Shown here: one piece after another, positions 25,605 through 34,048 of the stretch
Layout of the letters: the number at the start of each line of letters is the position of its first letter
How positions within the stretch are numbered: position 1 is the first letter of the stretch
Notes under the pieces: model-generated
What the model was told of the DNA's origin: nothing
Databases searched by the model: none
Seen by the model: the letters and a program-made list of their open reading frames with translations, nothing else
Assembly (NCBI GenBank): GCA_002695185.1
Contig: NZOF01000107.1
Span: 1-50,228 of the forward strand
Length of the DNA: 50,228 bases
DNA from: Erythrobacter sp.
GTDB taxonomy: Bacteria > Pseudomonadota > Alphaproteobacteria > Sphingomonadales > Sphingomonadaceae
Direction of reading: 5' to 3'
Position numbers and translations under genes: made by a program

Positions 25605-27338
25605 ATGACCGACGCCGTTTTGACGCCGACGCCGAATGATTGCGATCTTCCCCGCCGACGGAGCGATTTCGCCACGTTTAGCGAAGCTATCGACTACGCA
25701 GCGCGCAGCGCGAAGGGTCTAAATTTTCACGATATGCGCGGGGCCCTCGAACGGGTTTATCCATTCTCTGAGATGCGCGAAGATGCGCTCTCTCTCGCCT
25801 ACAAACTGGTTGCCGCCGGCATCGGCAAGAACGACCGAGTTGCACTTGTCGCCGAAACCAGTCCGGAATTCTCCGCTCTGTTCTGCGCGTGTATCTATGT
25901 TGGCGCCTGGCCGGTCCCGCTGCCTTTGCCGACCACCTTTGGCGGAAAGGACAGCTATATTGATCAGTTGTCCGTCCAGCTGGAGAGTAGCGACCCGACA
26001 ATCCTTCTCTATCCCCCCGAGATCGCCGAGATGGCCAAGGCCGCGGCAGACAAGCAGGGCTGTGATGGGGAAAGCTGGGATGTTTTCGCAAATCGCGAAG
26101 GCCCCGAAGTCGAACTTCCCGAGGCGAAGCCGGACGACATAAGCTATCTGCAGTATTCCAGCGGATCGACGCGCTTCCCCACCGGGGTCGCGGTGACTCA
26201 CGAAGCATTGCTCCATAACTTGCGCGGTCATGCCGAAGCGACGGACATTGGCGCAGGCGAACGCGTGGTGAGCTGGCTTCCGTGGTACCACGACATGGGT
26301 CTGGTAGGCTGCTTGTTGTCCCTGATCGCCAATCAGGTCAGCGGCGATTACCTGAAGACGGAACATTTTGCACGGCGTCCCCTGGCATGGCTCGATCTTA
26401 TTAGCCGCAACGAGGGCAATTCGCTGAGCTATTCGCCGACCTTCGGTTACGACATTTGCGCGCGCCGTATTTCCAGCCAGAGCAATGTCGCCGAACGCTT
26501 CGACCTGTCGCGCTGGCGCACTGCCGGTAATGGGGCCGACATGATCCGCCCCGATGTTATGCAGAATTTCGTCAACGCCTTTGCCGATGCCGGCTTCAAG
26601 GCGACCGCCTTCACGCCCAGCTACGGGCTGGCCGAGGCCACTCTGGCCGTCACCGTCATGCCCCCGGGCGAAGGCATCCGCGTCGAACTGGTCGAGGAAG
26701 AGCGCCTGTCCGGTCGCCCGCGCGATCTTTCGCGTCCAGCCCGCTATCGCGCCATCGTCAATTGCGGCAAGGCGCTTCCTGGCATGGAAGTGGAAATCCG
26801 CGGCGAGAGCGGGGATGCGCGCGGCGATCACCAGATCGGCAAGGTCTGGTGCCGCGGCAAGAGCGTGATGCATTCCTATTTCCGCAACGAGGAAGCGACC
26901 GAGGAATGCCTCGTGGATGGCTGGCTCGATACCGGCGACATGGGCTACCTTGGCGATGGATATCTGTTCATCGTCGGCCGCGCGAAGGACATGATCATCA
27001 TCAACGGCAAGAACCACTGGCCGCAGGATATCGAATGGGCGGTGGAACAGCTGCCCGGCTTCAACCACGGCGATATCGCCGCCTTTTCGATCGAGACCGA
27101 AAATGGCGAAGAAGCGCCTGCCGTGCTGGTCCATTGCCGCGTCTCCGAACCGGACGAACGGATCAAACTGCGCGACCAGATTGCCGACAAGGTCCGCGGC
27201 GTGACCGGGATGAGCTGCGTGGTCGAACTGGTGCCGCCGCGCACGTTGCCACGGACGAGCTCAGGCAAGTTGAGCCGCGCGAAAGCAAAGAGGCTCTACC
27301 TTTCAGGCGAGCTTCAGCCTCTCGATCTGGCTGCATAG
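25605..27338 (+). CDS. fatty acyl-AMP ligase (FAAL/acyl-CoA synthetase-like)
   Basis: The 577-residue ANL-superfamily enzyme activates a fatty acid with ATP. The P-loop-like motif is YLQYSSGSTRFPTGVAVTHE (about residues 181-200), followed by SWLPWYHDMGLVGCLL, SYGLAEATLAV, GWLDTGDMGYLGDGYLFIVG and the C-terminal DMIIINGKNHWPQDIE and LPRTSSGKLSRAKAK with the catalytic Lys. WYHDMGLVG and the insertion pattern fit FAALs that load acyl carrier proteins rather than CoA. No carrier protein or polyketide synthase gene is adjacent, so the acceptor is unknown. G+C rises within the gene (35 of 60 bases at 25741-25800, 42 of 60 at 26701-26760). Confidence 0.9.
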   Translation: MTDAVLTPTPNDCDLPRRRSDFATFSEAIDYAARSAKGLNFHDMRGALERVYPFSEMREDALSLAYKLVAAGIGKNDRVALVAETSPEFSALFCACIYVGAWPVPLPLPTTFGGKDSYIDQLSVQLESSDPTILLYPPEIAEMAKAAADKQGCDGESWDVFANREGPEVELPEAKPDDISYLQYSSGSTRFPTGVAVTHEALLHNLRGHAEATDIGAGERVVSWLPWYHDMGLVGCLLSLIANQVSGDYLKTEHFARRPLAWLDLISRNEGNSLSYSPTFGYDICARRISSQSNVAERFDLSRWRTAGNGADMIRPDVMQNFVNAFADAGFKATAFTPSYGLAEATLAVTVMPPGEGIRVELVEEERLSGRPRDLSRPARYRAIVNCGKALPGMEVEIRGESGDARGDHQIGKVWCRGKSVMHSYFRNEEATEECLVDGWLDTGDMGYLGDGYLFIVGRAKDMIIINGKNHWPQDIEWAVEQLPGFNHGDIAAFSIETENGEEAPAVLVHCRVSEPDERIKLRDQIADKVRGVTGMSCVVELVPPRTLPRTSSGKLSRAKAKRLYLSGELQPLDLAA

Positions 27339-27667
27339 GCTAAGCTCACCAAGAGTGCGCCAGCCGCGTTGCAACAAAGGCATTCCATGAGGTGCCGAAG
27401 TTCTACCGCGACCGTCTCCGGGAGCTCATCACGTCGAGTCTGCGTACACTTGATAGAGCGGGTGGCGCCCCGCCCCAAAGCATGGCCGCGTCAGATCGGC
27501 CTCAGTACATTGATGATGGGCGGCACAGCCGTATCTTGCGATGCACATCGCTTGAAACATTTTTGTGTTTTGTCCGACCGTATCGCTCGCTACGCTCTCA
27601 AAGCTTGAACATCCTGTCTTATGCAACTAATACAGGAACGGAACAGATACGGAGGTTTCCGCCAGTC
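27339..27667. other. 329-base intergenic region before telA
   Basis: No gene could be supported here. A small open frame in phase with telA extends upstream to 27392, but its residues do not resemble the TelA N-terminus and it lies mostly upstream of a good promoter at 27605-27633. The region from 27367 to 27590 shows no clear hairpin or repeat. Confidence 0.5.
27605..27633 (+). promoter_or_regulatory. sigma70-type promoter of the telA operon
   Basis: TTGAAC (27605-27610) and TAATAC (27628-27633) are separated by 17 bp, close to consensus. The telA ATG at 27668 is 35 bp downstream, and ACGGAGG at about 27650-27656 provides a ribosome site. Confidence 0.7.
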
Positions 27668-28915
27668 ATGAGTGATGCCAAACCGCGGGCAGAAAAGGCA
27701 AGCGCGCCTGCCGCTGCACCCACTTCGACAATGGCTCCGCCAGAGTTTGATCTCACTCCTCCTGATCCCGTGCCGGCTGTCTCGGCGGAAAAGGCCGCTG
27801 GCCTCGTCCCGGTGTCGGAAGAAGTGAAGAGCAAGCTGGACTCCAAAGTCGACAGCTTCGTTGACGATCTGATCGCGCAGGACGCCAACTCGCCAGAGTT
27901 CGGAAAGAAGGTCGACCAGCTCACGAACATGGGCCGCAAGGAAATCATGGCGGCTTCCGGCATGTCCAACAGATTTCTGGACCGCCCGGTTCGCGCGATG
28001 GACAAGGATGAAGGCGTCGGTGCGAACCTCGCCGAATTACGCCGGGTCGTCGAAGATCTCGATCCGGGGAAACGAGGCAAGCTTTCGGGTACACGCAAGA
28101 TTTTGGGCATCATCCCGTTCGGCAACAAGCTGACTAACTATTTCCGCAGCTACCAGAGCGCGCAGACGCATATCCAATCAGTTCTTTCCAACCTCGCGAG
28201 CGGCAAGGACGAACTGATCATGGACAATGCAGCTATTGATGTTGAACGACAGAAGCTATGGGAAGCGATGGGCAATCTGGAACAGATGATCCATATTTCC
28301 AAAGCTCTCGATGCCAAGCTTGAGGACAAGGCCGCCGAACTCGATGCAACCGATCCCGCCAAGGCAAAGGCTGTGCGGGAAACGGCTCTTTTCTATGTCC
28401 GGCAACGGACTCAGGATTTGCTTACCCAGATGGCGGTCAGCGTACAGGGCTATCTCGCTCTCGATCTCGTGAAGAAAAACAACATCGAACTGGTCAAGGG
28501 TGTCGATCGCGCAAGCACGACCACGGTAGGCGCGCTCCGCACCGCGGTAACGGTTGCGGAAGCGATGACCAACCAGCGGCTCGTGCTTGGCCAGATTACC
28601 GCGCTCAACGATACGACTGCGGGCATTATCGACTCCACCAGTACGATGCTGCGCGACCAGACTGGCACAATTCATGAGCAGGCAGCGGCCAGCACCATTC
28701 CGCTCGAAACGCTGCAGCGTGCTTTTCAGAACATCTACGACACCATGGACGAGGTGGACCAGTTCAAGCTTCGTGCGCTCGAAAGCATGAAGCAGACGGT
28801 TGACGTCCTGTCTGGCGAGGTCGAAAAATCGAAAGGCTACATCGCCCGGGCAGAAGGTCAGGCTCAAGCGCAAAACCAAGTGGCCGAAAGCGGCTTGCTG
28901 AGCATCGAAGGCTAG
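27668..28915 (+). CDS. telA: TelA/YceH family toxic anion resistance protein
   Basis: The 415-residue protein has a disordered, proline-rich first 60 residues and then the long helical TelA region with coiled-coil potential: KKVDQLTNMGRKEIMAASGM, LAELRRVVEDLDPGKRG, ILGIIPFGNKLTNYF and VQGYLALDLVKKNNIELVKG. TelA proteins are tied to tellurite, colicin or cell-envelope stress resistance, with no enzymatic activity known. The ATG at 27668 has GGAGG upstream. The XpaC-like gene begins 10 bases after the stop, a pairing seen for telA in other bacteria. Confidence 0.92.
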   Translation: MSDAKPRAEKASAPAAAPTSTMAPPEFDLTPPDPVPAVSAEKAAGLVPVSEEVKSKLDSKVDSFVDDLIAQDANSPEFGKKVDQLTNMGRKEIMAASGMSNRFLDRPVRAMDKDEGVGANLAELRRVVEDLDPGKRGKLSGTRKILGIIPFGNKLTNYFRSYQSAQTHIQSVLSNLASGKDELIMDNAAIDVERQKLWEAMGNLEQMIHISKALDAKLEDKAAELDATDPAKAKAVRETALFYVRQRTQDLLTQMAVSVQGYLALDLVKKNNIELVKGVDRASTTTVGALRTAVTVAEAMTNQRLVLGQITALNDTTAGIIDSTSTMLRDQTGTIHEQAAASTIPLETLQRAFQNIYDTMDEVDQFKLRALESMKQTVDVLSGEVEKSKGYIARAEGQAQAQNQVAESGLLSIEG

Positions 28916-28925
28916 GGGTCACAAG

Positions 28926-29684
28926 GTGAACGACCTTACCCGAGAGACCGAAAGAGTTCTTTCCGAGAGCAAGGCTCTGGTTCGGGACAACCGCGAAGGT
29001 GGGCGGCATCGCCGCGCGCCCTCGCTCGGCCAGGGATCGGCCAAAGCCAAACGCAAGCATCTGATGCGCAAATTACGTAACCTGCTGCTTGCCGTGTTTG
29101 CGATTTGGATTGCCGGCGGGATTGCAGGAGCGATCCTTGGCGGCATCGGCTTCTGGGGCGTGATGGCTGTGGTTTTGGCTACCGTGATCGCGATTGGGAT
29201 ATTCTCCAGCTTTCCGAAGCTCAAGACGCCGAAGCGGGTCGATATCAACAAAGGAACTGTGCAGCAGATGGTCGGGCGGACTGAACTGTGGCTCGAAGCA
29301 CAACGCCCCGCCCTGCCGGCGCCCGCAGTGCGTATCGTCGATGACATGGGTGTGCAACTCGATGCGCTCGGTCTGCAGCTCGACGGTCTCGATCAGAACC
29401 ACCCCAAGGCACGCGAAGTACGCAGCCTCGTCGGTGAGCAATTACCGGAAATGATCGACAGTTATCGGCGCATCCCGGCAAACCTGCGTACCGAAAAGCG
29501 CGCCGGAGCGACACCGGACGAACAACTCACCGACAGCTTAGGCAAGATCAGCGGCGAAATTGACTCCATTACCCGGCAGCTTGCCGAAGGCTCGCTAGAC
29601 GATCTGGCAATCAAGCACCGCTATCTCGATTACAAGTTCGGGGAAGGCGCTAATACCGCTCCGCAACTGGAGAACAAGAACTGA
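28926..29684 (+). CDS. XpaC-like membrane protein (partner of TelA)
   Basis: The 252-residue protein has a basic N-terminal region (residues 1-50), two hydrophobic segments (about 51-72 and 76-95, with a glycine-rich zipper AGGIAGAILGGIG between them) and a C-terminal helical domain (VDINKGTVQQMVGRTELWL and following). This fits the XpaC/5-bromo-4-chloroindolyl phosphate hydrolysis family, whose name is historic and whose function is unknown. The start is a GTG. It sits between telA and the PHA-system gene, which overlaps by one base (stop TGA / ATG). A role with TelA at the membrane is inferred from the gene pair. Confidence 0.8.
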   Translation: MNDLTRETERVLSESKALVRDNREGGRHRRAPSLGQGSAKAKRKHLMRKLRNLLLAVFAIWIAGGIAGAILGGIGFWGVMAVVLATVIAIGIFSSFPKLKTPKRVDINKGTVQQMVGRTELWLEAQRPALPAPAVRIVDDMGVQLDALGLQLDGLDQNHPKAREVRSLVGEQLPEMIDSYRRIPANLRTEKRAGATPDEQLTDSLGKISGEIDSITRQLAEGSLDDLAIKHRYLDYKFGEGANTAPQLENKN

Positions 29685-29986
29685 TGCGGGTGCCCTTGGA
29701 ACACAATCTCGGCAAGGACGAGGTGCGGCGTCGCCTGCACAGTCGTAGCCACGAAATCGGCGATGCTATCCCCGGCGGCGTTGCAGACGTTACGACCAGT
29801 TGGCCTAATGAAGACTGCATGGCTCTCGACATCAAGGCCATGGGCAATGTCATGCGCGCACAGGTTCTGATTGAGGACACGCAGGTGATCTTTGAAGTAG
29901 ATTTGCCCCCTGCCCTGTCGTTCGTTGAGCCGATGATTGCAGGTGCGATCCGCAAGAACGGGCAGAAGCTCTTGGCAAACAAGTAG
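29684..29986 (+). CDS. polyhydroxyalkanoic acid system family protein
   Basis: The 100-residue protein carries VPLEHNLGKDEVRRRLHSR at the N-terminus and the pattern AMGNVMRAQVLIEDTQVIFE, typical of the small PHA granule-region protein family (PF09650-type). Family members often lie by PHA genes, and a chaperone-like or granule role is assumed. The ATG overlaps the XpaC stop by one base, so it is part of the telA operon. It lies 24 kb from phaC and phaP in this window. Confidence 0.85.
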   Translation: MRVPLEHNLGKDEVRRRLHSRSHEIGDAIPGGVADVTTSWPNEDCMALDIKAMGNVMRAQVLIEDTQVIFEVDLPPALSFVEPMIAGAIRKNGQKLLANK

Positions 29987-30037
29987 GCGTTTCAAATTCG
30001 ATCGAGCTTCTCGTTCGAGCAACCATTTGCGGTGTTT

Positions 30038-30062
30038 GGAACCAACCCCGACCGAGAGCGCT
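30038..30062 (+). promoter_or_regulatory. near-consensus EcfG-type promoter upstream of heme oxygenase
   Basis: GGAAC (30038-30042) is followed after 16 bp by CGCT (30059-30062) instead of CGTT. The spacing matches the phyR and nepR promoters, but one position of the -10 differs. It lies about 85 bp before the heme oxygenase gene. Confidence 0.4.
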
Positions 30063-30146
30063 TTCTATCGCGGAAAATGCCGGTTTTTATCGGGTTAAGG
30101 TATCGCAGGTTATGCGCAAAGGACAGCGCATTTCTTGCGCACACGA

Positions 30147-30698
30147 ATGCGGGGTCGAATTTTGAGGAACCAATTGCGGGACGCGACGGGCGATATTCAC
30201 GCCCGGCTCGATGAGACTGTCGGCCACATGCCGCTTTCCTCCGATGCCGACTACGGCGCTTTTCTAAGAGCCCAGTACCGCGCCAGACTGGCTGTCGAGA
30301 AGGCACTCCGTGGTCAACCTCCCTATGGGCTGGCTACCCCCCCTTCACAAGCGAAGCTCCTCGAGCTCGACCTTGATGACCTCGGGATTCATCCTTCCTC
30401 CCAGATCGAGGACATTGCATTTGGAAGTCCGTTCGAGGCGCTTGGCGCAGTGTGGGTGATAGCGGGCAGTTCGATGGGAAACAGGACGATGCTTCAGCAC
30501 CGTCGCAAGAAAGGGCTGGCCGGACCTCAACGCTTCCTTGAAGACTCGCGTCTCGGCGTCTATTTCGTCGAACTCCGCGCGATACTCGGTGAAGATCACG
30601 ATCACCTCCGTGTTGCCGAGGCGATTGCGGGTGCCACGAAGACATTCGAGGTTTTCGAACGCGCCTTCACGATCGAGCGATTGGGAGTCGCTGCATGA
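30147..30698 (+). CDS. bphO: biliverdin-producing heme oxygenase (BphO)
   Basis: The enzyme opens heme to biliverdin, the chromophore of bacteriophytochromes. The 183-residue protein has DIHARLDETVGHM, whose His18 is the proximal heme ligand, and the distal-helix motif VIAGSSMGNRTML. The start is unsure: ATG 30147, TTG 30135 or a later TTG are possible, and none has a strong ribosome site. It overlaps the phytochrome gene by 4 bases, so supply of chromophore and photoreceptor is coupled. Confidence 0.9.
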   Translation: MRGRILRNQLRDATGDIHARLDETVGHMPLSSDADYGAFLRAQYRARLAVEKALRGQPPYGLATPPSQAKLLELDLDDLGIHPSSQIEDIAFGSPFEALGAVWVIAGSSMGNRTMLQHRRKKGLAGPQRFLEDSRLGVYFVELRAILGEDHDHLRVAEAIAGATKTFEVFERAFTIERLGVAA

Positions 30699-33247
30699 AT
30701 ACCGAGAATATGGACGTCGACCTTTCCAACTGTGACCGCGAACCGATACACCAGCTCGGTATGATTCAGGGCTTCGGTGCCCTGATCGCGATCAATTCCG
30801 ATTGGTTTGTAGGACAACGATCCGCTAATCTCGAGGAGATGCTGGGCCTCGACAAACCTGTCGAAATCGGCGCCCGGATATCTTCTTTCTTTTCCCAGAA
30901 GGCTTTCGAGCGCCTTCGCAGCGCGGTTGCAGCGCTCGTCGATCCCGATCAGGTCGGTCGGCTCTTCGGCCTCGATCTTGTTGGAGATGGAAGACTTTTC
31001 GATTGTGCCGTCCACTCGACAGGCGCTTACACGATCATCGAGATAGAGCCGCACGCCGAAGGAGACGTCAATCGTCAGATCGGTCTCCTTCGCCCCATCA
31101 TGGCGCGTCTGGAAAAGTATCAGGACGCTGACAGATTGCTGGTCGAAGCTGCACGGCAACTTCGCATGTCGCTCGATATTGACCGGGTTATGGTCTACAG
31201 ATTCCACAAGGATCTGTCGGGCGAGGTGGTAGCCGAAGCCAAGCGCGAAGATTTGCATGGCTTCCACGGCCTTCGGTATCCCAAGACCGATATCCCGGCA
31301 CAGGCACGCGAACTCTACAAGCGCAATCGCTTTCGTATCATCAGCGATGTCACTGAAAAGCCAGTCCCGATCGAGCCAGGCTTTACGACCGAGGGCGATC
31401 CGGTCGACTTGTCGATGAGTGCCCTGCGCGCGGTGTCGCCGATCCATATCGAATATCTGCGTAACATGGGTGTCGGGGCGTCGCTGTCCATTTCGATCAT
31501 CATCGAAGGCAAGCTATGGGGCCTGTTCGCCTGCCATCACTATTCGCCTAAAATACTACCGTATTCGCAGCGGACCTCCGCGGAGCTTTTCTCCGAACTG
31601 TTCTCCATGATGCTGGAGCGTACCCTCTTTCGCAAACGGGACGAACAGCGCGACGCCGGACGCCGAGTCCACGACCGGCTTATGCGTGATATTGCTGCAG
31701 GAACGCCTCTAGCCGAGAGCCTTCCCATGCTCACTCCGGTCATTCAGCAGATCATTCCACACGACGGTGCCAGCGTTTTCGTCGAAGATGTGTATGATTC
31801 AAGCGGCGCGGCTCCCAATGAGGAAGAGTTCCGCGCCATAGTTTCAGGTCTCAACAGTTCGGCCACCAGTCGGGTGCTGGCCATTGACGCTTTGGCCGAA
31901 CGTTTGCCGAAAGCCGAACGGTTTGCCGACCGCGCTGTTGGCGCTCTCGTAATCCCCGTATCACGCACTCCGCGTGACTACCTCGTCCTTTGGCGCCGGG
32001 GATTGACGCAAACGGTAACGTGGGCAGGAAAACCCGAGAAGACTGTCGAACATGGTCCGAATGGGCCCCGCCTCACGCCCCGGAAGAGTTTTGAGGCGTG
32101 GCAAGAATCTGTTGAAGGACGCAGTGAGCCGTGGACGGACGGGGAACTACAAGTCGCTGAAGGTCTACGGGTCACCCTGCTCGAGATTATCCTACGCCTC
32201 ACCGATGAAGCAGTGAAGGAGCGCGCCAAATCGCAAGCGCAGCAAGAACTGCTGATCGCAGAGCTCAATCACCGCGTTCGCAATATTCTCAATCTTATCC
32301 GCGGCCTTATCAATCAGTCCAAGCACGAGGCGGGGACGATCGAGGAGTTTTCCGACATCGTCGGTGGTCGGATATCATCGCTAGCTGCCGCTCACGACAA
32401 TATCACGAAGGGAAACTGGTCTGCAGCTCCGCTGAGCGAACTGATCGACACCGAAGCTCATGCTTATTTGAGCAGACAGAAAGATCGATTGCGGGTGACG
32501 GGGCCAGAGGCCATGGTTTCGCCGGAAGCCTACACTGTCTTGGCTCTTGTCATCCACGAGATGATTACGAATTCCGCCAAGTATGGTTCGCTTTCGGACA
32601 GTTCGGGGCATCTTGATATCGCGATAACACGCAACTCGGATAATTCGCTTCAGATCGACTGGAAGGAGTCCGGAGGGCCCCCAGTGAAACCGCCAACCCG
32701 CCGTGGCTTTGGATCGACCATTATTGAACGTTCGATCCCATTCGAACTGAATGGCGAAGCGAATGTCCATTACCGGCTATCGGGCCTGGAAGCTTCGTTC
32801 TGCATTCCATCTCGCTGCGTCGAGTGGAATGGCGAGCTCGTCGGCGAGCCGGACGGAGACAAAAAGATGGAAAATGAGGACAGCGCGCCACAGGATGTCC
32901 CCGATAGCGTCCTTCTGGTCGAAGACAGCATGATCATCGCTCTCGATACGGAAGATTGTCTTCATGAACTCGGCGTAGGCGAGGTTCATGTTCAGAGCAC
33001 AGTCGCAGGCGCCCTCTCCTTCTTGGAAAAAAGGTCACCAGGCCTGGCGATCCTCGATTACAACCTTGGAAACGAGAGTAGCGAGCGTGTCGCGGAGAAG
33101 CTGGCAGAGCTGGGTATCACCTTCTGGCTGGCAACAGGGTATGGAGAAATGGAAGATCGCCTGGAAGAGTTGGGCGCTTCTGGTTTGCTGACCAAACCAT
33201 ATGGGAAGGCGGAACTCGCGAAGATTCTGGCGGGACCGGAGTCCTGA
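30695..33247 (+). CDS. bphP: bacteriophytochrome with HWE kinase and C-terminal receiver
   Basis: This is an 850-residue red/far-red photoreceptor. The PAS domain carries Cys13 (SNCDREPIHQ), which attaches biliverdin. The GAF domain (about 130-305) has DIP at 199-201, His251 and the ACHHY motif near 280. The PHY domain (about 320-490) has the tongue motif PRKSF at 462-466. The kinase phosphoacceptor is His526 (AELNHRVRNIL), with IHEMITNSAKYGSL as N box and RRGFGSTIIERSI as G box. A receiver (about 735-848) has Asp788 (AILDYNLG) and Lys at TKPYG. The receiver carries FWLATGYGEME, like FAT GUY regulators. Confidence 0.95.
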   Translation: MNTENMDVDLSNCDREPIHQLGMIQGFGALIAINSDWFVGQRSANLEEMLGLDKPVEIGARISSFFSQKAFERLRSAVAALVDPDQVGRLFGLDLVGDGRLFDCAVHSTGAYTIIEIEPHAEGDVNRQIGLLRPIMARLEKYQDADRLLVEAARQLRMSLDIDRVMVYRFHKDLSGEVVAEAKREDLHGFHGLRYPKTDIPAQARELYKRNRFRIISDVTEKPVPIEPGFTTEGDPVDLSMSALRAVSPIHIEYLRNMGVGASLSISIIIEGKLWGLFACHHYSPKILPYSQRTSAELFSELFSMMLERTLFRKRDEQRDAGRRVHDRLMRDIAAGTPLAESLPMLTPVIQQIIPHDGASVFVEDVYDSSGAAPNEEEFRAIVSGLNSSATSRVLAIDALAERLPKAERFADRAVGALVIPVSRTPRDYLVLWRRGLTQTVTWAGKPEKTVEHGPNGPRLTPRKSFEAWQESVEGRSEPWTDGELQVAEGLRVTLLEIILRLTDEAVKERAKSQAQQELLIAELNHRVRNILNLIRGLINQSKHEAGTIEEFSDIVGGRISSLAAAHDNITKGNWSAAPLSELIDTEAHAYLSRQKDRLRVTGPEAMVSPEAYTVLALVIHEMITNSAKYGSLSDSSGHLDIAITRNSDNSLQIDWKESGGPPVKPPTRRGFGSTIIERSIPFELNGEANVHYRLSGLEASFCIPSRCVEWNGELVGEPDGDKKMENEDSAPQDVPDSVLLVEDSMIIALDTEDCLHELGVGEVHVQSTVAGALSFLEKRSPGLAILDYNLGNESSERVAEKLAELGITFWLATGYGEMEDRLEELGASGLLTKPYGKAELAKILAGPES

Positions 33248-33253
33248 TCAAAT

Positions 33254-34048
33254 CTACACGGCCGCGAATAAGAGCGCTCGTTCGCAATCTTTGAGATCAA
33301 TACTGCGTAGATCGTTTGCCCAACCGGCGCTGCCTGGAAAGATCTCAATCTCTCCTATTCGGCAGGACCCTGACAGTGGCAGCACCTGAACAGCGCTCGC
33401 GAAACGTTCAAGGATTTTGCGACCAGGCTGCCCTACCGATTGTGCCACGTGAAAATGCCGGCTTTCTAGCAAGATCTGCTCTTCTTCTGGGCTAACGGCG
33501 AGCTGAAAACTCTCGGCCGATGGCTGGTCCGCCAAAGATCGAAGGGCCTGCTCTAATTGGAGTTGCCTTCCCCGCCCATGATCGTAGAGGCGATAGGTCG
33601 TATCCACGTTCTGCTGCAGTTCCACCAGAGTGACCCCTGCGCCAATAGCGTGGACCGTACCGGATGGAACAAAGATGAAGTCATTCTTCTTGACGGAATG
33701 CCATTGGAGCAAGTCTTCCAGCATCCCTTGCATCGCGGCCTCTCGGATCTCCAGCTCGGAAAACGGCTTCCGGAAACCTATGGCCACACGAGCAGCGTCG
33801 TCGGCGTCCGTTACCATCCAACACTCATCCTTCCCGACATTTTTCGGACACGTTTGTTCGGTCGGATGAAGCTGTATCGAGAGCGTATCACTGGTAAACA
33901 GGTATTTACCTAATATGGTTTGAAGGGCGTCGGGCGCCTGGAAATGAATTTCGCCTATCTCCGTGTCCTGCATTCCATATGGTGGAGGCAGATGCCTACG
34001 ACCCCAAGGCTTCGGCACAAAGGATACCCTCAGAACGCCGCCGGTCAC
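33254..34048 (-). CDS. manA: class I mannose-6-phosphate isomerase
   Basis: The enzyme interconverts fructose-6-phosphate and mannose-6-phosphate. The 264-residue protein is shorter than E. coli ManA, resembling the compact firmicute-type form. Zinc-site motifs are visible: SIQLHPTEQT (Gln-x-His) and VPSGTVHAIGAGVTLVELQQ with the His and Glu that complete the site. It overlaps the upstream guanylyltransferase gene by 4 bases, so GDP-mannose supply is encoded as a unit. The glycan made from it is not apparent here. It ends 7 bp after bphP, converging. Confidence 0.88.
   Translation of the reverse strand: MTGGVLRVSFVPKPWGRRHLPPPYGMQDTEIGEIHFQAPDALQTILGKYLFTSDTLSIQLHPTEQTCPKNVGKDECWMVTDADDAARVAIGFRKPFSELEIREAAMQGMLEDLLQWHSVKKNDFIFVPSGTVHAIGAGVTLVELQQNVDTTYRLYDHGRGRQLQLEQALRSLADQPSAESFQLAVSPEEEQILLESRHFHVAQSVGQPGRKILERFASAVQVLPLSGSCRIGEIEIFPGSAGWANDLRSIDLKDCERALLFAAV

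Noticed and set aside
25719..27134. 471-residue minus-strand open frame in the fatty acyl-AMP ligase region
   Set aside because: It has no recognisable motifs and mirrors the codon bias of the real plus-strand gene, whose ANL motifs are complete.
27392..27667. 92-codon N-terminal extension of TelA
   Set aside because: It lacks a ribosome site, lies mostly upstream of a near-consensus promoter and is unlike TelA N-termini. The ATG at 27668 has GGAGG.
30602..31447. 281-residue minus-strand open frame antisense to the phytochrome
   Set aside because: The plus strand carries PAS and GAF motifs with the chromophore Cys, and the antisense frame has none.
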